From the NCBI GenBank assembly GCA_903861645.1, contig CAIOVE010000072.1, forward strand, positions 1 through 51,168: DNA of 51,168 nucleotides, read 5' to 3'. Below, one piece after another: positions 33,693 through 42,772 of the stretch. Source of the DNA: an uncultured Hyphomicrobiales bacterium. GTDB taxonomy: Bacteria > Pseudomonadota > Alphaproteobacteria > Rhizobiales > Beijerinckiaceae. How positions within the stretch are numbered: position 1 is the stretch's first letter; each line of letters opens with the position of its first letter. The translations under genes were made by a program, and so were the position numbers. The notes under the pieces are model-generated. The model made no database searches. It worked only from the letters and a program-made list of their open reading frames with translations, and was not told the DNA's origin.

Positions 33693-34676
33693 TCAGCCGG
33701 CGAGACGCGCCGCCAGACCCTTTTCCCACGCGAGGGCCTGACGCACGATTTCCTCGAGGTTGTCGTGCTCGGGCTTCCATCCAAGCGCCCGGATGCGATC
33801 GTTGGAGGCGACGATGCGCGCGGGATCGCCGGCGCGACGTCCGACCACGCGCACCTCGAAGTCGACGCCCGACACGCGCTTGACCGTGTCGATGACCTCC
33901 AGCACCGAATAGCCGCTGGAATAGCCAACATTGCAGGTCAGGCTCGCGCCGCCCGCGCGCAGATGTTCAAGCGCGGAAACATGGGCGCCCACGAGATCGG
34001 TGACATGAATGTAGTCGCGCACGCAGGAGCCGTCGGGCGTGGGATAGTCGAGGCCGAACACGTCCATTCCCGCGCGCAGGCCAAGCGCCGCCTGCACCGC
34101 GACCTTGATGAGATGCGTGGCGTTCGGCGTCGACTGTCCCGTGCGCCCCGCGGGATCGGCGCCAGCGACATTGAAATAGCGCAGGGCGGCGTGGGCGAGC
34201 GGAAACGCGTGGGACACGTCGCGCAGCATCCATTCGACCATCAGTTTCGACCGGCCATAGGGATTGATCGGCGCGGTCTCGTCATCCTCGCGCACGGGCG
34301 TCGTCCGCGGCTCGCCGTAAACGGCCGCGGTCGAGGAAAAGATGAAGCGCGGCACGCGCTTTTCCACCGCGACCTGTAGCAGCGCGCGCGCCTTGGACGT
34401 GTTATTCTCGTAGTAACCAAGCGGATCGGCGACGGATTCCGGCACGACGATCTTCGCCGCGAAATGAATGATGGCGTCGACGTCGGGCGTCAGCAGGTCG
34501 GCGACCAGCGCCGCGTCGCCGAAATCGCCCACGACAAGACGAGCTTGCGGCGGCACCGCCCAGCGGAAACCCGTCGACAGGTTGTCGAGCACGACGACAT
34601 TCTCGCCGCGGTCCAGCAGTTGCAGAACCATGTGGCTGCCGATGTAGCCGGCGCCTCCAGTAACCATGACCGTCAT
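33693..34676 (-). CDS. galE: UDP-glucose 4-epimerase
   Basis: A 327-residue short-chain-dehydrogenase-fold enzyme that interconverts UDP-glucose and UDP-galactose. NAD binding is by TGGAGYIGSHM at residue 7; the catalytic triad is Ser/Thr in FSSTAAVYGE, and Tyr-x3-Lys in NPYGRSKLMVEW. The C-terminal part contains the substrate-binding YFNVAGADPAGRTGQ and DYIHVTDLVGAH. It is divergent from galU, whose product makes UDP-glucose, so both supply nucleotide sugars for the cell envelope or exopolysaccharide. Confidence 0.94.
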   Translation of the reverse strand: MTVMVTGGAGYIGSHMVLQLLDRGENVVVLDNLSTGFRWAVPPQARLVVGDFGDAALVADLLTPDVDAIIHFAAKIVVPESVADPLGYYENNTSKARALLQVAVEKRVPRFIFSSTAAVYGEPRTTPVREDDETAPINPYGRSKLMVEWMLRDVSHAFPLAHAALRYFNVAGADPAGRTGQSTPNATHLIKVAVQAALGLRAGMDVFGLDYPTPDGSCVRDYIHVTDLVGAHVSALEHLRAGGASLTCNVGYSSGYSVLEVIDTVKRVSGVDFEVRVVGRRAGDPARIVASNDRIRALGWKPEHDNLEEIVRQALAWEKGLAARLAG

Positions 34677-34888
34677 TGTCGCCTCGATGATGCGTTTACA
34701 AAGATCATTTTAATCGTTGCGCGTTAAGAAACGCACACGAAGGACTTTGGTGGTCCAACGACCCCGACCGCCACGCGTCGCGAACGCGCGGACAGGGTGA
34801 ATCATCGGTTACCGGCGGTGGAGCCCGCCGTCTCGGTTCAAGCGCGCGAAAGCGAGAGAGTTTTCTTTTTAAAACAGGATGGCGCCTC

Positions 34889-35776
34889 ATGAAAAAACGT
34901 ATCCGCAAAGCCGTGTTTCCCGTCGCCGGCCTTGGCACCCGCGTGCTGCCGGCCACCAAGGTCATCCCCAAGGAAATGCTGACAGTCGTTGATCGCCCGG
35001 TGTTGCAGCATTGCGTGGAAGAAGCGCGCGAGGCGGGCATCGAGCATTTCGTTTTCGTGACGGGCCGCAACAAGGCCGTCATCGAGGACCATTTCGACCA
35101 CGCCTATGAGCTGGAGGATACGCTCAAGCGGCGCGGCAAGACCAAGGAACTGGAGGCGCTGCTCGCCGACACGCCCGGCGCCGGCAACACCAGCTTCACC
35201 CGCCAGCAGGCGCCGCTCGGCCTCGGCCACGCCGTGTGGAGCGCGCGTGACATCATCGGCGACGAACCCTTCGCCGTGCTGCTGCCCGACATGATCACCC
35301 TGCCCGGCGCGCGCGGCGGCCGCTGCATCCAGCAATGCATCGACGCCTATAACGAGCATGGCGGCAACATCATCGCCGTCGAGGAAGTGCCGCCGACCGA
35401 CACGCACATGTACGGCATTGTCTCCGTCGGCAATGACTTCGGCCACGTCTTCGAAATCAACGGCATGGTCGAGAAGCCGCCGCAGGGAACGGCGCCATCG
35501 AACCTCATCATTTCCGGCCGTTATGTTCTTGAACCAGAGGTGTTCGGCATCCTTGAGAACATCGGCACGGGCGCTGGCGGCGAAATCCAGCTGACCGACG
35601 GCATGAAGAAGCTGGCGGAAACGCAGGCCTTTCATGGCGTGCGCTTCGACGGCAAGACCTACGACACGGGCTCGAAGGTCGGCTTCCTCGCGGCCAATGT
35701 CGCCTTCGCCCTGTCGCGGCCCGACATCGCGCCCGACTTCCGCAAGGAACTGAAGAAGATCGTCGGCGCGCTCTGA
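34889..35776 (+). CDS. galU: UTP--glucose-1-phosphate uridylyltransferase
   Basis: A 295-residue nucleotidyltransferase that makes UDP-glucose. The N-terminal signature [19 protein letters not shown] contains the UTP-binding loop and catalytic Lys; further family stretches are [27 protein letters not shown] and [10 protein letters not shown]. It is divergent from galE; the 212-base gap between them has a T-rich stretch just before the start but no clear promoter. A strong terminator follows. Confidence 0.95.
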   Translation: MKKRIRKAVFPVAGLGTRVLPATKVIPKEMLTVVDRPVLQHCVEEAREAGIEHFVFVTGRNKAVIEDHFDHAYELEDTLKRRGKTKELEALLADTPGAGNTSFTRQQAPLGLGHAVWSARDIIGDEPFAVLLPDMITLPGARGGRCIQQCIDAYNEHGGNIIAVEEVPPTDTHMYGIVSVGNDFGHVFEINGMVEKPPQGTAPSNLIISGRYVLEPEVFGILENIGTGAGGEIQLTDGMKKLAETQAFHGVRFDGKTYDTGSKVGFLAANVAFALSRPDIAPDFRKELKKIVGAL

Positions 35777-35798
35777 CCGGGCGACCTACAAAGATCAC

Positions 35799-35830
35799 AA
35801 GCCGGGCGTCTCGCGACGTCCGGCTTTTTT
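35799..35830. terminator. Rho-independent terminator after galU
   Basis: AAGCCGGGCGTC pairs with GACGTCCGGCTT (one G-T pair, 12 bp) around a TCGC loop, followed by a run of T. It ends galU and, as the gene coming from the right stops at 35829-35831, could also act on that transcript. Confidence 0.9.
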
Positions 35831-37448
35831 AGCGCTGAAGCTTGAGCCCGAGCAGGTAAACGTTGGCCGTGTAGTCGGCCCCGATGGCCGTCGATTGCAG
35901 GCGCTCGTGGGTGAAGCTGCCGCGGATGATCACGCTGCGCGACAACGCGTAATCGGCTTTCAGCGTGCCAGAATAGGTAACCTCGCGCAGGTTCACGCCG
36001 GCATAATCATTCACGCCCACGGAGCCGATCGCGCCCAGCGTCACGTTGCGCATCAGGGCGTGCGAGATTTCGAGCGAGGCGACGCGGTTCACGGCGCCGG
36101 CCGAGTTCGCCACCGTGGTTTCGTTGATCGTCGTCGCGCCGCGCAGGGTCGCCGTTGTCAGCGGCGTCGCGGTCCACACGAGCGACGCGTCGACCGTTGG
36201 CGCGGCGATGCTCTTGAGCCGCGCGTCGGCGTAGCTTCGCTCCGCGTAGCCGACGGCGATCTGACCGGTGAGAATGCGCGACAGCTCGAACGTCGTGCCG
36301 ACCCGCGCCGAGGCGCCGTTCGAATCGCGCGCGTACCCCAATGTGTCGAGCGCCTGATCGCGCTTGCGCGTGTCGACGGTTCCCTCGACGAAGGGTGTGA
36401 TGCCCGGCGTGACTTCGTAGGCGACGCGCGGTTGCAGTCCGTAGGCGTTGTAATTGCCGTTGGAGAGCGGCACGACCGTGCCGTCGCTCAGGGTTCCGTC
36501 CTGATTGGTGGTGCGGTCGATCGTGCCGTGCAGGCCGAGCTGAAGCCGCCCGAGCGTTTCCGTGCCGCCCGCGGTCAGGCCGGTCGTCAGCACGAGCGGA
36601 CGGCTCGACACATTCGCGCCGATGCCCGGGGTGCCCGGACGCTGGGTCGTGACCGCGCCGCGCAATTCGAAGTCGGCGGTCAGATCGCGATTGACGTTGA
36701 GTTTGAGATCGAGTCGGCCCTGGCCATCGGGCCGGCTGGCGTCCTCCTGCTGGAAATAGCGCGTGTAGCCGAACTGACCCGCGCCGGTCAGTTCATGGGT
36801 CGACCAGTCGGATTTCAGCGCGACGCCGGTTTCCCCGCGCAACGCCCAGGAACCGTTCGTCGGCGTCGGAACGCGATTGGGATTGGTGTCGTAGCTGACG
36901 TCGGTCTCGACATAGGGCGTCAGGCGCAGACCGCCCACGCCAATGCCAAGCGGCGCATAGGGATCCTGCTCCACCTTGGGCCTTGGCGGCTGCGGGATCA
37001 GCGGAACCACGGCCACGTTGGGCGCGGGGGGCGGCGCGACATCGCCGGGCTTGAGCGGCTGGACGGGCTTCTGCCGCGCCTGCGCCGAGGTCGGATAGGG
37101 CACGAGCGGCGGCAGCGGCCGCGGCGGCGTTTTCGGGCGCGCCGCGTATTTCAGCTTTGGGTCGGGTTTGGGCTTCGGCTTGCCGTAATTCGCCGAACCC
37201 GTGGAAAAAGGCGACGCCGAGGCCAGTGGATCGGGATCCGCCGGCGCGGCGGAAAACGCGCCGGCATTGGCCGTCGAGCCGGGATCGGTGCCCCGAAGGC
37301 CGGTCGAGGGCGCCGGCTGCCCGGAAAAGGACGGTTGCGACGCCGCCTGCTGCGCGACGGCAGGGGTGACAACGACGAGCGCCAGACCGACGACCGAGGT
37401 CAGCGCGAAAACCGCCGATGTGTCGAGGCAGGGTCGGAATCTGGGCAA
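35829..37448 (-). CDS. Outer-membrane beta-barrel protein
   Basis: A 539-residue exported protein. The leader MPRFRPC...VVGLALVVVTPAVAQ (cleavage near residue 32) is followed by a Pro/Ala/Lys-rich linker to about residue 165. From there to the end come alternating beta strands typical of an outer-membrane barrel: LRLTPYVETDVSYDTNPNRV, then repeated strands with Tyr/Leu/Arg, and the last strand ANVYLLGLKLQR. The start YDTNPNR fits the 'beta-barrel porin 2' family that begins with a calcium-like DxNPN pattern. The start is a TTG with GGGGA just upstream; no ATG lies nearby in this frame. The function is unknown; channel or attachment roles are possible. Confidence 0.83.
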   Translation of the reverse strand: MPRFRPCLDTSAVFALTSVVGLALVVVTPAVAQQAASQPSFSGQPAPSTGLRGTDPGSTANAGAFSAAPADPDPLASASPFSTGSANYGKPKPKPDPKLKYAARPKTPPRPLPPLVPYPTSAQARQKPVQPLKPGDVAPPPAPNVAVVPLIPQPPRPKVEQDPYAPLGIGVGGLRLTPYVETDVSYDTNPNRVPTPTNGSWALRGETGVALKSDWSTHELTGAGQFGYTRYFQQEDASRPDGQGRLDLKLNVNRDLTADFELRGAVTTQRPGTPGIGANVSSRPLVLTTGLTAGGTETLGRLQLGLHGTIDRTTNQDGTLSDGTVVPLSNGNYNAYGLQPRVAYEVTPGITPFVEGTVDTRKRDQALDTLGYARDSNGASARVGTTFELSRILTGQIAVGYAERSYADARLKSIAAPTVDASLVWTATPLTTATLRGATTINETTVANSAGAVNRVASLEISHALMRNVTLGAIGSVGVNDYAGVNLREVTYSGTLKADYALSRSVIIRGSFTHERLQSTAIGADYTANVYLLGLKLQR

Positions 37449-37495
37449 TTGTGTCCCCGCGCGGCGGCCCCGGATCGTTCCGCCTTACGCGATCG

Positions 37496-37513
37496 TTAAC
37501 GATTCATGGTTAA
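37496..37513 (-). promoter_or_regulatory. Pair of TTAA half-sites, possible CtrA target
   Basis: Read on the minus strand this is TTAACCATGAATCGTTAA. It includes the favoured CtrA half-site TTAACCAT and a second TTAA 10 bases away, rather than the canonical 7. It lies in the divergent gap between the beta-barrel protein and kdsD, where envelope genes could be regulated. Spacing is wrong for a full box, so it is weak. Confidence 0.25.
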
Positions 37514-37569
37514 CGGGGGGTTACTTTCCCGAACATGACAGCCCGCCCGCGCGGATGATAGAAGCGGGC

Positions 37570-38592
37570 ATGACAGCCAATCCGAAGCCGGCGCGGGAAG
37601 CCGGCGCCGCCTCGACCCCGGTCACGGAATCCGCCATCCGCACGTTGGGCCTCGAACGCGCCGGCATCGCGGCGATCGAGGCGGCGCTCGCGGAAGGTGG
37701 CGAGCTTGCCGCCAGTTTCGACGCGGCGGTGGACCTGCTGCGGTCCGTCACCGGGCGCATCATCGTCAGCGGCATGGGCAAATCGGGCCACATTGGCCGC
37801 AAGCTCGCCGCGACGCTCGCCTCGACCGGCGCGCCCGCCTATTTCGTGCACCCCGCCGAGGCGAGCCACGGCGATCTCGGCATGATCCAGACGGGCGACG
37901 CGATTCTCTGCCTGTCCTGGTCGGGCGAGACGGCCGAACTCGCCGACATCATCACCTATTCACGTCGTTTCGACATCGGACTGGTCGGGATCACCTCCAA
38001 CCCCGACTCGACGCTGGCGCGCGAGGCCGACGTCCGCCTGACCCTGCCGAAGGCGGAGGAGGCCTGTCCCAACGGGCTCGCGCCGACGACCTCCACCACC
38101 ATGCAACTCGCCATGGGCGACGCCCTCGCCGTCGCCCTGCTGGAGACGCGCGGCTTCACCGCCCGCGATTTCCGCCAGTTTCACCCCGGCGGCAAGCTCG
38201 GCGCGCGCCTCGCCTTCGCGCGCGACGTCATGCATCGCAACGACGCCGTGCCGCTGGTCAGCCTCGGCGCGACGATGGAGGCCGCCGTCCTCGAAATGAC
38301 CGGCAAGCGGCTGGGCTGCGTCTGCGTCGTCGACGCGGCGGGCCGCCTCGCCGGCATCATCACCGATGGCGACCTGCGCCGGCACATGAAATCGACCGGC
38401 AATCTGCTCTCGGAGAAGGTCGACGATGTCATGACCCGCGCGCCCATGACCATCGCGCCGGAAGCCCTCGCCGCCGAGGCGCTGGCCATGCTGACCGCCC
38501 GCAAGCGGTCGGTGCTCATCGTCGCCGACGCCGCGAGCAAGCCGGTCGGCGTTCTGCACATCCACGATCTCTACCAGATCGGTCTCGCCTGA
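37570..38592 (+). CDS. kdsD: Arabinose-5-phosphate isomerase (KpsF/GutQ/KdsD family)
   Basis: A 340-residue sugar isomerase that converts ribulose-5-phosphate to arabinose-5-phosphate, the first step to Kdo for lipopolysaccharide. The SIS domain (about 25-170) shows RIIVSGMGKSGHIGRKLAAT, HPAEASHGDLGMI, LSWSGETAEL and APTTSTTMQLAMGDALAVAL. Two CBS domains follow (about 210-340) with the joining stretch FRQFHPGGKLGARL. Start choice: ATG 37570 (MTANPKP) has AGAAGCGG nearby; ATG 37555 is in frame and equally possible. Confidence 0.92.
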   Translation: MTANPKPAREAGAASTPVTESAIRTLGLERAGIAAIEAALAEGGELAASFDAAVDLLRSVTGRIIVSGMGKSGHIGRKLAATLASTGAPAYFVHPAEASHGDLGMIQTGDAILCLSWSGETAELADIITYSRRFDIGLVGITSNPDSTLAREADVRLTLPKAEEACPNGLAPTTSTTMQLAMGDALAVALLETRGFTARDFRQFHPGGKLGARLAFARDVMHRNDAVPLVSLGATMEAAVLEMTGKRLGCVCVVDAAGRLAGIITDGDLRRHMKSTGNLLSEKVDDVMTRAPMTIAPEALAAEALAMLTARKRSVLIVADAASKPVGVLHIHDLYQIGLA

Positions 38593-38630
38593 GCCGAATG
38601 GACTTCCTTCTTTCCCGAAAAACGGCTAGC

Positions 38631-38659
38631 ATCAAAATACCATTTTAATGGACTTTGAT
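38631..38659. promoter_or_regulatory. Nested dyad upstream of binding-protein-like gene
   Basis: Two inverted repeats share nearly the same centre: outer ATCAAA (38631-38636) / TTTGAT (38654-38659) and inner CCATT (38640-38644) / AATGG (38647-38651). The region is AT-rich compared with its surroundings and sits 50-80 bases before the next start codon. It looks like an operator for a dimeric regulator, but the regulator is unknown. Confidence 0.45.
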
Positions 38660-38709
38660 GGAACCATGCGAACGACAAGACCAGAAGCTTCAAAAATGGA
38701 GGGATATAC

Positions 38710-39585
38710 ATGTCTTCGGCCACAGCATTGACGCCCGTGCGCATCGCGCCAAACAATCCGGTTTTCGACCTGCCTGTCATCGTCGGCATCGAGGAAGGCC
38801 TGTTCGCCGCCGCTGGCCTTGATGTCCGCTTTTCCGCCACCTACGCGGACCGCGAGAAGGACAACGCGCAAACACCCTTCATGGGTCGCCTGAAGGAACA
38901 GCTTTTCGATTGCGGCGGCGCCGACAGCTACAACGTCTGCGAATGGGCCAGCATCGACCGCCTCGAGCGCGGCAATCGCGAGGGCAAGCTCGCCGCCTTG
39001 CGCGCCGCCGTCGCGGCGCAGGCGATCCTGAGCTTCGACGACGCCTTGCAGACGCCGCGCGACATGATCGACGTGCCCGTCATGGTGCAGGAGCTCACCG
39101 GCTCGCACTACACGACCATCCAGATGCTCGAAAGCGCCTGCGGCGCCGGCCATGTGAAGATCGAGAATGGTGGCCTGCCCTACGCGCGCTATCAGGCGCT
39201 GAAATCCGGCAAGGCCCGCGCCATCGCCGTGATGGAGCCCTTCATCAGCCTGCTCGTCAAGGAAGGCGCGCATATCATCGCGGCGTCCTTCTACCGCGGC
39301 GGCGAGGTCATCGCGCCCGAGCTGACGCCCGAGCAACGCCGCGCCTATTACGAGGCCGAGAACAAGGCCGTCGACATGATCAACGCGGATTTTTACAAAT
39401 ACGCGCACCATGTCGCCGCGTCGGCCAAGGGCGCGCTCGCGCCGCACGAGCTGTCGCGCGCCTTCGTGCATTACAAGCACGTCGATTACTACAGCGAGGA
39501 GCTGTTCACCCGCGCCTACGACTGGATGAAGGCGCGCGGCATGAGCGACGGCCACAGCGAGCACATCGCCCTCGTTGTCGGCTGA
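38710..39585 (+). CDS. NMT1/SBP-fold protein without signal peptide
   Basis: A 291-residue protein with the layout of NitT/TauT/NMT1-type binding proteins: VRIAPNNPVFDLPVIVGIEEG then LFAAAGLDVRF at the start of lobe 1, and SYNVCEWASIDRL and AIAVMEPFISLLVKEGAHI in lobe 2 (each only partly quoted). No signal peptide is visible, so it should stay in the cytoplasm. Similar signal-less proteins in this fold are enzymes (desulfinase DszB, the thiamine-precursor synthase THI5) rather than transport proteins. Several Cys residues (in LFDCGGAD and YNVCEW, and ESACGAGH) might be catalytic. A strong GGAGGGATATAC site precedes the ATG. No ABC genes adjoin. Function unassigned. Confidence 0.75.
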   Translation: MSSATALTPVRIAPNNPVFDLPVIVGIEEGLFAAAGLDVRFSATYADREKDNAQTPFMGRLKEQLFDCGGADSYNVCEWASIDRLERGNREGKLAALRAAVAAQAILSFDDALQTPRDMIDVPVMVQELTGSHYTTIQMLESACGAGHVKIENGGLPYARYQALKSGKARAIAVMEPFISLLVKEGAHIIAASFYRGGEVIAPELTPEQRRAYYEAENKAVDMINADFYKYAHHVAASAKGALAPHELSRAFVHYKHVDYYSEELFTRAYDWMKARGMSDGHSEHIALVVG

Positions 39586-39595
39586 CGCGGGAACA

Positions 39596-39622
39596 CCGGC
39601 CGGGCCCGCGCGGCCCGGTCGG
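39596..39622. terminator. GC-rich hairpin between convergent genes
   Basis: CCGGCCGGGCC pairs with GGCCCGGTCGG (11 bp, one G-T pair) with a 5-base loop, in the 39-base gap between two convergent stops. There is no T-run, so it is not a classic intrinsic terminator, but its position and stability fit transcription ending or mRNA 3'-end protection. Confidence 0.5.
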
Positions 39623-39624
39623 AT

Positions 39625-39939
39625 TCAGCCGTGCTTGGTGGCGTCGCTCATCACGGCGGCGAAGGCCTTTTGCTGGTCGGGCGAGGCGTCGCGCTGGTGC
39701 AACTGCTTCCACGCGTTGTAGTCCATGCCGTAAACTTCCATGCGCGTGTCGTCGATCGTCAGGCCGAGGCCGCGCTGGTCGGATTCCTCCTTCATCCATT
39801 TCGACAGACAGTTCCGGCAGAAGCCGGCGAGGTTCATCAGGTCGATATTCTGCACGTCGACCCGGTTGCGCAGATGCGAAACCAGACGCCGGAAGGCGGC
39901 GGCCTCGAGTTCGGTGCGGGTCTTGTCGTCGATCGTCAT
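39625..39939 (-). CDS. DUF1244 family protein
   Basis: A 104-residue protein of the DUF1244 family, which is widespread in alphaproteobacteria and has no known function. The recognisable core is FRRLVSHLRNRVDVQNIDLM followed by AGFCRNCLSKWM, with a Cys-x2-Cys pair that might bind metal. Its ATG overlaps the stop of the upstream amidohydrolase gene (ATGA), which fixes the start at 39939 rather than the longer frame and suggests co-translation. Confidence 0.88.
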   Translation of the reverse strand: MTIDDKTRTELEAAAFRRLVSHLRNRVDVQNIDLMNLAGFCRNCLSKWMKEESDQRGLGLTIDDTRMEVYGMDYNAWKQLHQRDASPDQQKAFAAVMSDATKHG

Positions 39940-40730
39940 GGCGTTCTGTCCCACCGCCGGAGTCCGGCCCGGCTGCCGTAATGCCTGATTATATGGGTGT
40001 CCGCGCGGGCGAGTACAGGGGCGAGGGCGCGCGCGAGATGGCCGGCGAAGGCCTCGGCCTCCGGTCGCGTCGCGACCAGATCCTGCCGCGCCTCGATCAG
40101 CACATGGGCGAGCCCGCGCGCCGTCGCCAGATCATAAAGCGTGTCGCCCTCGAGCGCGCCGTCATAGGGCTCGTTGTCGCCCACGGTGAAGCCATCGGCC
40201 CGCAACGCCTCGATCATCGGCGCGGCGATGCGCGGATCCTTGTCCCAGAGCGCGGCGATCTGCCAGGGGCGCGCGACGGATTTCCAGACCGGCGTGAACG
40301 AATGCAGCGAGACGATCGCCGGCGCGGGTCCGCGCGCGACCATCTCGTCGATGCGCGCGGCGACCGCGTCGCGATAGGGGCGCCAGTAAAGCTCGCGCCG
40401 CCGCGCGATCCCGGCGTCGTCGATGGCGGCGTTGCCGGGAATGAGCGCCCCGTCGGAAATGCGCATCACCAGCGTCGGATCGTCGGCGCCCCGGTTGATG
40501 TCGATGACAAGGCGCGAATAGCGCGACAGGACCGCCGGCGCGCCGAATGTCGCCGCCAGCGTTCGCGTCAGATCGGCGGCGCCGATGTCCCACGCGATAT
40601 GGCGCTCGAACTGGGCGGCCGGCAGGCCGAGGTCGCCAAGCTCGGCCGGCACGGCGTTGGCCGCGTGATCGCAGATGAACAGCACGCCGGCGTCGAGCGC
40701 GCCGGAAATGATTTCAACGGGTTGATCCAT
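39936..40730 (-). CDS. N-formylglutamate amidohydrolase family protein
   Basis: A 264-residue zinc hydrolase of the FGase family, which in histidine breakdown releases formate from N-formylglutamate. Recognisable stretches are LFICDHAANAVPAELG (metal-ligand region), HIAWDIGAADLTR, SRLVIDINRGADDP and VSLHSFTPVW. The start at 40730 is set by homology: the ATG gives MDQPVEIISGALDAG, while the longer frame adds unrelated sequence. No hut genes surround it, so the physiological substrate is open. The next gene, DUF1244, overlaps its stop. Confidence 0.87.
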   Translation of the reverse strand: MDQPVEIISGALDAGVLFICDHAANAVPAELGDLGLPAAQFERHIAWDIGAADLTRTLAATFGAPAVLSRYSRLVIDINRGADDPTLVMRISDGALIPGNAAIDDAGIARRRELYWRPYRDAVAARIDEMVARGPAPAIVSLHSFTPVWKSVARPWQIAALWDKDPRIAAPMIEALRADGFTVGDNEPYDGALEGDTLYDLATARGLAHVLIEARQDLVATRPEAEAFAGHLARALAPVLARADTHIIRHYGSRAGLRRWDRTP

Positions 40731-40833
40731 GATTTTTTCCAAGCCGCGGCCGCTCCGTTGACACCGCGGCCCACGAGCCGAATATGACGCTCGAATCATG
40801 TCGAGGCAATTCGACGCTGGACCGCGGCCCGCA

Positions 40834-41262
40834 ATGACCTTTCCCCATCGACGCCTCGCCCTCGCCAGCCTGCTGTTCGCGTGCGCGGCGCCCGGCGTCG
40901 CCCGCGCCGATTTTCGCGTCTGCAACAACAGTTCCGGCCGCGTCAGCGTCGCCATCGCCTACACCGATGGTCAGACCTGGGTCAGCGAGGGCTGGTGGAA
41001 CCTGAAATCGTCCGACTGCGAGGTTCTCCTGCGCGGCAGTCTCGCGGCGCAATTCTACTACGTCTACGCCATGGACGAGCGCGGCGGCGAGTGGAAGGGC
41101 AAGGCCTACATGTGCACCCGTGACCGCGAGTTCCGCATCGAGAGCCGCGAAAACTGCCTCGTGCGCGGCTATGACCGCACCGGATTCCTCGAAATCGACA
41201 CCGGCAAGGACGCCAAGAACTGGACGGTCCAGCTCACCGACGCCACCCAGCAGCCGCGCTGA
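40834..41262 (+). CDS. Secreted DUF1036 protein
   Basis: A 142-residue exported protein with a signal peptide ending near GVARADF (about 26). The mature part is a DUF1036 domain: FRVCNNSSGRVSVAIAY at its start, WVSEGWWNL, and several cysteines (VCNN, DCEVL, YMCTRD, ENCLV) that could form disulfides in the periplasm. This family is common in alphaproteobacteria and has no established role. An ATG at 40798 is in frame; the ATG at 40834 gives the cleaner signal peptide. Neither has a convincing ribosome-binding site. Confidence 0.87.
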   Translation: MTFPHRRLALASLLFACAAPGVARADFRVCNNSSGRVSVAIAYTDGQTWVSEGWWNLKSSDCEVLLRGSLAAQFYYVYAMDERGGEWKGKAYMCTRDREFRIESRENCLVRGYDRTGFLEIDTGKDAKNWTVQLTDATQQPR

Positions 41263-41342
41263 TCGCCGGTCGCGATTTCTTCACGATATGGGCGTTCTGT
41301 TCCGCCTGGCTTTTTTGAATTCTCCAGCGTGGATGCAACACC

Positions 41343-42767
41343 ATGAGACGATTGCGGCGCGTCAAGATCGTGGCGACCCTCGGGCCCGCGTCGAACGACC
41401 GGGCGACCATCGAGCGCCTTTTCGACGCCGGGGCCGACGTGTTCCGCGTCAACATGAGCCACGCCACCCACGACGGCATGCGCGAGACAATCCGCATGAT
41501 CCGCGCGACATCCGAGGCGCGCGGTCGGGAGATCGGCGTGCTCGTCGATCTTCAGGGGCCGAAACTGCGGGTGGGAACCTTCGCCGCCGGCCCGGTCGAA
41601 CTGGTCGAGGGCCAGACCTTCGTGCTCGATTCCGACCCGGCGCCCGGCGACGCCACGCGGGTCTATCTGCCCCATCCCGAAATCCTGAAGGCTCTCGCCC
41701 CCGGCCACAAGATGCTCATCGACGATGGCAAGGTGGCGCTCCACATTATCGAGGCGACGCCGGGCAGGGCCGTGGCGCGCGTCGATGTCGCCGGCAAGGT
41801 GTCGAACCGCAAGGGCGTGAATCTGCCCGACACGGAAATTCCGGTCTCGGCCATGACGCCCAAGGATCGCGCCGACCTCGACGCCGCGCTCAACGAGGGC
41901 GTCGACTGGGTGGCCGTGTCCTTCGTGCAGCGCGCCGATGACATCGCCGAGGTCAAGAAGATCGTCCGCGGCCGGGCCATGGTGCTCGCCAAGATCGAGA
42001 AGCCGCAGGCCATCGCCCGCCTCGACGAAATCATGGAGATTTCCGACGCGCTGATGGTGGCGCGCGGCGATCTCGGCGTGGAAATGCCGCTGGAGCGCGT
42101 GCCGGGCCTGCAAAAGCGCCTGACCCGCGGCGCGCGGCGCCTCGGCAAGCCCGTGGTCGTGGCCACGCAGATGCTGGAATCGATGATCGCCTCGCCCGTG
42201 CCGACCCGCGCCGAGGTGTCGGACGTGGCGACCGCCGTCTTCGACGGCGCAGACGCGGTCATGTTGTCGGCGGAAAGCGCCGCCGGCCAGTATCCGGTCG
42301 AGGCCGTGGCGACGATGAACCGCATCGCCGTCGAGGTGGAGCGCGATCCGATCTACCGCACCATCATCAACGCGCAGCGTCAGACGCCCGAGCAGACCGG
42401 CGCCGACGCCATCGCGGTGGCGGCGCGCGACGTCGCCGAAACCCTCGACGTGAAGGCGATCTGCGCCTGGACCTCGTCGGGCTCGACCGCCATGCGCATC
42501 GCCCGCGAGCGCCCCGCCCCCGCCGTGCTGGCCCTGACGCCCAACCGCGCCACCGCGCGGCAACTGTCGATCGTCTGGGGCGTGCACGCCGTCACCACCA
42601 AAGACGCCGACGATCTCGACGACATGGCGAAACGCGCCTGCAAGTTCGCCAATCGCGAGGAATTCTCGCGCGAGAACGATCGCATCGTCATCGTGGCCGG
42701 CGTGCCCTTCGGCACCCCCGGCGCGACCAACATGATCCGCATTGCCTTCGCCGGGAACGAGAAGTAG
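41343..42767 (+). CDS. pyk: Pyruvate kinase
   Basis: A 474-residue glycolytic enzyme that makes pyruvate and ATP from phosphoenolpyruvate and ADP. It starts [20 protein letters not shown] and has the active-site stretch [33 protein letters not shown] and [20 protein letters not shown] (the PK signature with catalytic Lys and Glu), plus the C-terminal regulatory domain. Length and motif order are normal. It stops five bases before the convergent PdxA-family gene. Confidence 0.96.
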   Translation: MRRLRRVKIVATLGPASNDRATIERLFDAGADVFRVNMSHATHDGMRETIRMIRATSEARGREIGVLVDLQGPKLRVGTFAAGPVELVEGQTFVLDSDPAPGDATRVYLPHPEILKALAPGHKMLIDDGKVALHIIEATPGRAVARVDVAGKVSNRKGVNLPDTEIPVSAMTPKDRADLDAALNEGVDWVAVSFVQRADDIAEVKKIVRGRAMVLAKIEKPQAIARLDEIMEISDALMVARGDLGVEMPLERVPGLQKRLTRGARRLGKPVVVATQMLESMIASPVPTRAEVSDVATAVFDGADAVMLSAESAAGQYPVEAVATMNRIAVEVERDPIYRTIINAQRQTPEQTGADAIAVAARDVAETLDVKAICAWTSSGSTAMRIARERPAPAVLALTPNRATARQLSIVWGVHAVTTKDADDLDDMAKRACKFANREEFSRENDRIVIVAGVPFGTPGATNMIRIAFAGNEK

Positions 42768-42772
42768 GCGAC

